23,080 nt of DNA, from positions 1 through 23,080 of IMG/VR virus record IMGVR_UViG_3300004097_003149, one strand, 5' to 3'. A model generated the notes under the pieces. The model had not been told where the DNA came from and ran no database searches. It worked only from the letters and a program-made list of their open reading frames with translations. This document shows, one piece after another, positions 15,475 through 20,249 of the stretch; within the stretch, counting starts at the first letter, position 1, and the number at the start of each line of letters is the position of its first letter. The translations under genes were made by a program, and so were the position numbers. Source of the stretch: a virus.

Positions 15475-16695
15475 ATGGGAAGAGTATATTATGGCTATGA
15501 CTACCAACTAGTTCCAGGGGATGGAGATAGTGGCAATCATTTGTTTAGGATTAGTAAAACTGGCGATGGATATAGTAAGTTGTATACGGCTAGCCCTATA
15601 GATTATGAAGCTTATCATCTTATGATTAATCCTTTTGTGACTATAAGATTGAGAGTTACTGATGAGAGGGGTAATTATTTTGAGAAAAAAATCACATTAA
15701 ATATATTAGATGTGCAGGAAGTTCCTGATAAGTTAAAAGTGGATGTAGTTCTTATTGGCGCTGGCGGGGGTGGAGGTGGTGCCGATGACGGCAATGGTGG
15801 TCCAGGCGGGTCTGGGTCTCAATTCGCATTTGCTACAACACTTCAAGTTGGGGAGACATACGGACTACATTTAGGGAGTGGAGGGCTTGGTGGTCTTAAT
15901 AATGCTTATTACACTTATACAACCACGGGTGGACCAGGAGGTGAAACACCTGCATTTTCTGGTGGATTTTTTGGTGGAAAGGGTGGCCATTGTGGGCCTC
16001 ATGGATCAAGTGGTGGGGGTGGAGGTGGTGGTGCTGCTACCGTACTTTCCTATTATAAGAGAGGGGGGATGGGACGAGGCTGGAGATCTATGGCTGCTGC
16101 CGCTGGTGGCGGAGGAGGGACGGGTAGAAGAGAGCTTCCAGCATACCCAGGAAGAGGTGGAGATTTAGAGTTTAAGGATACTCACTTAGCCCTATATGGG
16201 GATCATAAAACGGTCGGCGGAATAGGATTTAATTACAATGGTGATGGCCCTGGAGGGGGCGGAGGAGGGGGTGGAGCTTCAGGTGGGCAGGGAGCTAGTA
16301 GTACAGAAGGATCCTACGGAGGTAAGAGCGGTATAACCAGGACAACCTTTAAACCAACTAGTCTAACAATTGTGTCTGGACAAACAGGTAAGGTTGTTGC
16401 GGGTAGTTTTCATTTACATGGATTAGCCCAAAGAACCGCTATTGGCTCTGCACCTGGAAAATGGTGGAATAAAATGAACTTAGTACCTGCTGAGGCGGGT
16501 AGCGGAGGATTCTCTGGCTACAAAAGGGAAGATAGGTTCAATTCTAGTGGTCGACCTGGGGCAGCTATAATTAGATATAAAGACACATACCCTAGGATAA
16601 AGCTTGGAGGCTCGTATAGTCTTTCTGGGGGATATCATATACATGTTTTTAGCGGCGGTGGTACCCACAGTTTGGAGATGGAGCTTTATGAATAA
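15475..16695 (+). CDS. Glycine-rich tail adhesin with N-terminal cadherin-like domain
   Basis: A 406-residue protein (411 if the ATG at 15460 is used; 15475 is preferred for its GGAG at 9 nt). Residues 1-84 follow the cadherin-repeat scheme: an LVPGDGDSGN turn, FRIS strand, a 'L-x-T..PIDYE' loop with D43 and E45, a 'RLRVTDERG' strand plus acidic turn, and closing NILDV-E-P. From residue about 90 comes a glycine-rich domain: VDVVLIGAGGGGGG, several further poly-Gly runs to about 275, then a closing IIRY strand (365-368) and GGYHIHVFSGGGTH (385-398). This order matches the Gly-rich domain found in many phage fibre and adhesin proteins. Poly-Gly segments in such proteins can pack as polyglycine II helices (known for T4-like gp38 adhesins). 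The likely role is host-surface contact at the tail tip, by inference. Overlaps the next gene by 8 nt. Confidence 0.72.
   Translation: MGRVYYGYDYQLVPGDGDSGNHLFRISKTGDGYSKLYTASPIDYEAYHLMINPFVTIRLRVTDERGNYFEKKITLNILDVQEVPDKLKVDVVLIGAGGGGGGADDGNGGPGGSGSQFAFATTLQVGETYGLHLGSGGLGGLNNAYYTYTTTGGPGGETPAFSGGFFGGKGGHCGPHGSSGGGGGGGAATVLSYYKRGGMGRGWRSMAAAAGGGGGTGRRELPAYPGRGGDLEFKDTHLALYGDHKTVGGIGFNYNGDGPGGGGGGGGASGGQGASSTEGSYGGKSGITRTTFKPTSLTIVSGQTGKVVAGSFHLHGLAQRTAIGSAPGKWWNKMNLVPAEAGSGGFSGYKREDRFNSSGRPGAAIIRYKDTYPRIKLGGSYSLSGGYHIHVFSGGGTHSLEMELYE
16674..16683 (+). promoter_or_regulatory. Shine-Dalgarno deciding the start at 16688
   Basis: GGAGATGGAG ends 4 nt before ATG 16688. It supports 16688 over the upstream in-frame ATG at 16604, whose extra 28 residues would come from the coding strand of the preceding gene in another frame. 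Confidence 0.65.
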
Positions 16696-18445
16696 GTATA
16701 GTTTTAATTCTGGTAGCGAAAACCCTAATAATGATGGGTTGAGATTTAATGTAGCAATGGACCCTGGGTCTCATTCTACTTTAATTATAAGAAATGTTAG
16801 TGGAAGTGGGGTTGTCAACTACTTAACGGATTCAGATTATTTATACCACGTATCGAGGGTTCCTTATAAAGAGGATTCGTATAGAGAGGTGAGCTCTAGT
16901 CTTAGCACAAACCTTTCTTACCCTAGTGGGGTGTCCATAATACCTGGCAAAACTGTATGCGTTAATGCTTCGTCTGAGAATGTAGAGGGTATATATAGAT
17001 TACCTGTGGGATCTAGGATTTATTCAGGACAGTATAGTGATAAGCAATTGATAACTGGTGGACTACTTGATGATGAAAGTAACTACTATGATATTACTAT
17101 GGATGGGTTTGAGTATTCTAATTTAATTGATCCTGAAGAATTTTTTCAAAGTGGCTGGGCTGTGTCTGGGGGATTAAAAGTTTCATTTGTTGAGTCAATT
17201 AATGAATCAATGCCTTTTATTGATATAGAGAATATGGACACAAGCTCTGGTCAAATCGCCAGAATGGATATATATTCATCAGAACTAAATGGTTCATTTT
17301 TTAATTTAACTATAGAGAATGATATAACGGCCACGGGAATACCTGGAGATGATTATGATTCAAATGTAGTGGGAGACCCTTCTGAGTTTAATAAAAAACA
17401 AGACGAGGTAGAACCTTTTGTCGTTGGTGGGCAAACCGAGCTAAAGCTAATAGAAGAATGGAATAGTTTATTTTCAATAAACAGGGGAACCAATATCGAG
17501 GATGAGTTTTCAAACGGCAAGGGCAGGGACGAAGTTTTTATTGAGGCTGTGAAGAAATTCCTAGATAAAAATTGGGATACATCTATGAAGCAGTTTTTAT
17601 GGGGCGATATTATTGGAAGCAATGAAATAAGAAGCGAGCTAACAGTTAGGTCCGCCCCAGGACTAAGGATGGCAATATTTTTTCAACTGTACTATTACGG
17701 GGCATCTGATGATATTAAAATGCTTTCTGAATATATGGGGCAAAAGCAACGGCTAGGTAAGACTATGGAGTGGCATATGGGTTTAGGGGGAATGTCTAAG
17801 GTTTCTAGTAAAACCAGAAAGTTGAAGCAAGAGTATACATATATGTCTACAAGTAGGTCTTATAAAAAAATTTATAAGGTGTATGATATGCCGCCTAGAA
17901 ATTCTTTTACTGCAACATCTGAATCCAATGAAGCTATGTTTGATAATATAGGCGAGGGTTACATTGAGGAACCGAAAGTTGTTTCTGGGTTTTATCCATT
18001 GTATTTTTCTAGAAGTTATGCGGAATCCGAAGGAGGGGGATTTGCTGGCAGTTTAATTTTTAATGAAAAAGAATATTATATGCCTTCTGGTTTGGTTTCT
18101 GGTAGTACATATTTTCATGGAGATTATGACCCTCAGGTTTTAATATCTTATTTAAATGAACAAGATTTTGATTTAAGCGGAACATATGAAGAGTCAGGAA
18201 GTATTGAAGTTGTGCAGGCTGGTTACGGTTACTCAGATCCAGTCACATTATATCAGGAGGAATCTTATGTAGCAACAGGAGAAGATCAAGAAGAAGAGGG
18301 TGTGCCTGAAATTTCTGGACAGTTAGGTTACGATGTTAATACGGGTAACTATGCTCCAGTTGTGGGTACAGATGACCCAGAAGTTGCTCAGCATATTGCA
18401 GAGCAGACATTTTTGATAGATTTTTTTAACGAACAGGGGATTTAG
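16688..18445 (+). CDS. Unrecognised 585-residue tail-region protein
   Basis: I do not recognise a named family. The start at 16688 has a good Shine-Dalgarno and gives an 8-nt overlap with the preceding gene. Residues about 17-100 and 155-215 are beta-rich with an Ig-like feel (FNVAMDPGSHSTLIIRNVS; FFNLTIENDITATG). Residues about 280-350 are more helical (FIEAVKKFLDKNW, then PGLRMAIFFQLYYYG). Residues about 431-480 contain SGFYPLYFSRSYAE followed by EYYMPSGLV and TYFHGDY. This recalls a short 'YPLY..xxEA.....YYMPxG....HG' module I associate with aquatic phage fibre and tip proteins, though I cannot name a family. The C-terminus is acidic (EDQEEEG near 531-537) and ends FFNEQGI. It lies directly upstream of the L-like gene with a 2-nt gap. 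A tail-tip or fibre-attachment role is inferred from context only. Confidence 0.6.
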   Translation: MNKYSFNSGSENPNNDGLRFNVAMDPGSHSTLIIRNVSGSGVVNYLTDSDYLYHVSRVPYKEDSYREVSSSLSTNLSYPSGVSIIPGKTVCVNASSENVEGIYRLPVGSRIYSGQYSDKQLITGGLLDDESNYYDITMDGFEYSNLIDPEEFFQSGWAVSGGLKVSFVESINESMPFIDIENMDTSSGQIARMDIYSSELNGSFFNLTIENDITATGIPGDDYDSNVVGDPSEFNKKQDEVEPFVVGGQTELKLIEEWNSLFSINRGTNIEDEFSNGKGRDEVFIEAVKKFLDKNWDTSMKQFLWGDIIGSNEIRSELTVRSAPGLRMAIFFQLYYYGASDDIKMLSEYMGQKQRLGKTMEWHMGLGGMSKVSSKTRKLKQEYTYMSTSRSYKKIYKVYDMPPRNSFTATSESNEAMFDNIGEGYIEEPKVVSGFYPLYFSRSYAESEGGGFAGSLIFNEKEYYMPSGLVSGSTYFHGDYDPQVLISYLNEQDFDLSGTYEESGSIEVVQAGYGYSDPVTLYQEESYVATGEDQEEEGVPEISGQLGYDVNTGNYAPVVGTDDPEVAQHIAEQTFLIDFFNEQGI

Positions 18446-18447
18446 AC

Positions 18448-19506
18448 ATGGTTGATAGACAAAAAGTAAAAGATTTATTTGAGGCAGATCCAACTATGCC
18501 CATTGTATTATACGAGCTAGACTTACAGGATAGGGGTATGTATTATTTCCATGCAGGAGAAAATGGGTTTTTAAATAAAATAGTTTTCGACGGTAAGGCT
18601 TATGATTATTATCCTATTGAGGTTGAGGGTTTTGATTTTCAGGGTGACGGTAGGCTTCCTAGACCCAAAATGACCTTAGCTAATTTTAGAGGCAACATTT
18701 CAATTAGGTTGCCTATATTTAATGATTTTATTAATTATAAATTAGAAAGAGTTAAAACTCTTGTTAAGTATTTAGACCATGTAAACTTTCCTAATAATGT
18801 TAACCCTCATGCAGAACCTGATAGTGAAGAAGTTTTTGCTAGGGAAATATATTTTGTTAACCAGAAATTGGCTGAGACAGACTCACTTGTTCAGTTTGAA
18901 TTAGTATCTCCATTGGAGTTGGAAAACTCAGAAATACCATCTAGAACTATATACTCAAACTATTGTAGCTGGAGATATAGGTCTAGCATAGGATGTGGGT
19001 ACAATGGTAGACCTATAGCTGATAAGAAGAATAAAAGATTTGTTGAGAGTGGATACGAGGGAGACGGGGTAGGTGGCGAAGTGCATTTAACCAATGAAGA
19101 TATGCTGAATCCTGATATTAATATAACAAATTTTGCAGGCACAGGAGATGTTGTAGGGGATTATCCAGAGTGGAGCCCGTATGAAGAGTATACATCAGGA
19201 GATGTAGTTAAAAGAATATCCAGAAAAGGGGACGCTGAACTATATCCAGAGACAATATATGTATGTATGGGGGATGGTATACAGTCTAACCCTTTGTTCG
19301 ATAAAAAGAATTGGATTGAGGATTCTTGTGATAAAAGCTTATGTGGCTGCAGGATGAGATTTTCTGACGATGCAGAGAATGCGGGAGGTTGTCATAGGAA
19401 GAGAGGTTCTAGTAAGTTTAGGGATGTTAATCAAAAATACAAAGAATCTTCTCATGGTTTGCCTTTTGGAGCTTTCCCTGGAGTAGAGCCTTATGACTTC
19501 AAGTAG
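18448..19506 (+). CDS. L: Minor tail protein L-like, Fe-S tail-tip protein with inserted domain
   Basis: Homologue of lambda gpL, a tail-tip component needed early in tail assembly. The order matches gpL along its length: LYELDL and FHAGENG (about 20-40), IVFDGKAYDYYPIEVEGFDF (45-64), RPKMTLANFRGNIS (72-85), LVKYLDHVNFPN (105-116), REIYFVNQK (132-140), VQFELVSPLELE (148-159), the Cys region, and LPFGAFPGVEPY at the end. C173, C183, C294 and C301 correspond to the four cysteines that ligate the iron-sulfur cluster in lambda gpL; the 7-residue spacing of the second pair is kept. Between the pairs is an insert of about 110 residues against about 22 in lambda. It includes a carbohydrate-binding-module-like stretch (W242, Y245, Y248, GD251-252, W289). 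A Shine-Dalgarno (AGGGGA) lies 7 nt before the ATG, and the end overlaps the K-like gene by 14 nt. Identity as L-like is strong. Confidence 0.88.
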   Translation: MVDRQKVKDLFEADPTMPIVLYELDLQDRGMYYFHAGENGFLNKIVFDGKAYDYYPIEVEGFDFQGDGRLPRPKMTLANFRGNISIRLPIFNDFINYKLERVKTLVKYLDHVNFPNNVNPHAEPDSEEVFAREIYFVNQKLAETDSLVQFELVSPLELENSEIPSRTIYSNYCSWRYRSSIGCGYNGRPIADKKNKRFVESGYEGDGVGGEVHLTNEDMLNPDINITNFAGTGDVVGDYPEWSPYEEYTSGDVVKRISRKGDAELYPETIYVCMGDGIQSNPLFDKKNWIEDSCDKSLCGCRMRFSDDAENAGGCHRKRGSSKFRDVNQKYKESSHGLPFGAFPGVEPYDFK

Positions 19507-20230
19507 CGTTGAAAATATAGAGAGCAGAGATTATTATAAAAAAATAATAGATCTGGCTAAAAAAAAACCTAATGAAGAAATTTGTGGTTTCGTTTATTTG
19601 GATAGGTTATTAAATCCGTGCGTTACAGAAGAAATTAATCAAAGCGATGATAGGGTAAACTCTTTTTATATATCTCCGTCTAGGTTTCTTGAAGTTGAGA
19701 ATATAATAGGAGTGTATCATAGCCATGTTAAAGATAGCGCGAAACCCTCTAGTCTTGATTTATTAAACTCTGAAGAGAGCGGATTGCCTTTTCTTATATA
19801 TAGTAATACTGATAAAGATTTTTGGTTAAATTATCCAGAATCATATGAACCTACAAAGTTAACTGGGAGACCCTTTGTGAGAGGCTTCTACCAATGTTTC
19901 ACTTTAATAAAAGATTACTTCGAGGTCGAGCTTGGAGATAAAGACGATTATTGCAATTATAATTACTGGCCAGATTTTGTTGGTGCAAAAGCTAACAAGT
20001 ATTTACTGGGAATATTAAATAAAAAATATACAAGAATTAAAGATGGTAGCATTAAAAAACATGATGTATTAATATTTGAAACTAAGGATCCTACTGTTCA
20101 TGCTGCAATGTATAAAGGTCAGAACGAGTTTTACCATCACCCGTCTTGGACGCTATCCAGCCTGGATGACTTTACTGAAAGGTGGCAAAAGAGGGTTAAA
20201 TATGTGTTCAGGCATAATTCTTTAGTGTAA
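19493..20230 (+). CDS. K: Tail-tip assembly protein K-like, JAMM plus NlpC/P60 peptidase
   Basis: A 245-residue homologue of lambda gpK in the K position between L and I/J. The N-terminal JAB/MPN (JAMM) metalloprotease domain shows E29 in EEICGF and H76-S-H78, then x7, S86, x2, D89, which is an exact JAMM zinc motif. The C-terminal NlpC/P60-type domain begins near GRPFVRGFYQC, with C135 as probable nucleophile and H203 (DPTVHAAMYKG) as probable catalytic histidine; H215 or H216 could also be involved. Length and domain order equal lambda gpK. Such proteins are thought to act in tip assembly and possibly in murein hydrolysis at entry. The start overlaps the L gene by 14 nt and has GGAG 9 nt upstream. 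Both active sites look intact, so it is probably catalytically competent. Confidence 0.9.
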   Translation: MTSSSVENIESRDYYKKIIDLAKKKPNEEICGFVYLDRLLNPCVTEEINQSDDRVNSFYISPSRFLEVENIIGVYHSHVKDSAKPSSLDLLNSEESGLPFLIYSNTDKDFWLNYPESYEPTKLTGRPFVRGFYQCFTLIKDYFEVELGDKDDYCNYNYWPDFVGAKANKYLLGILNKKYTRIKDGSIKKHDVLIFETKDPTVHAAMYKGQNEFYHHPSWTLSSLDDFTERWQKRVKYVFRHNSLV

Positions 20231-20249
20231 TTATATATCAGGTAAAAGG
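20231..20249 (+). promoter_or_regulatory. 19-nt gap with ribosome site before the I-J gene
   Basis: This is the largest gap between genes in the window. It holds AGG at 20240-20242 and AAAGG directly before the ATG at 20250. There is no room for a promoter or terminator. Confidence 0.4.

Noticed and set aside
15878-16168. Plus-strand 96-codon frame inside the glycine-rich gene
   Set aside because: It is a frame shadow of GGN repeats giving Val/Glu/Gly runs, and the cadherin-like and Gly-rich landmarks are all in the main frame.
15754-16299. Collagen-like or PGRS-type repeat
   Set aside because: There is no regular Gly-X-Y triplet register. The VLIGAGGGGGG entry and the closing IIRY / HIHVFSGGGT strands fit the phage glycine-rich adhesin domain better.
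16604-16687. Upstream in-frame ATG adding 28 hydrophobic residues (a signal-peptide-like start) to the gene at 16688
   Set aside because: The stretch overlaps the preceding glycine-rich gene for 92 nt, unlike any other junction here. The ATG at 16688 has a strong GGAGATGGAG site, and the hydrophobic look comes from reading the neighbouring gene out of frame.
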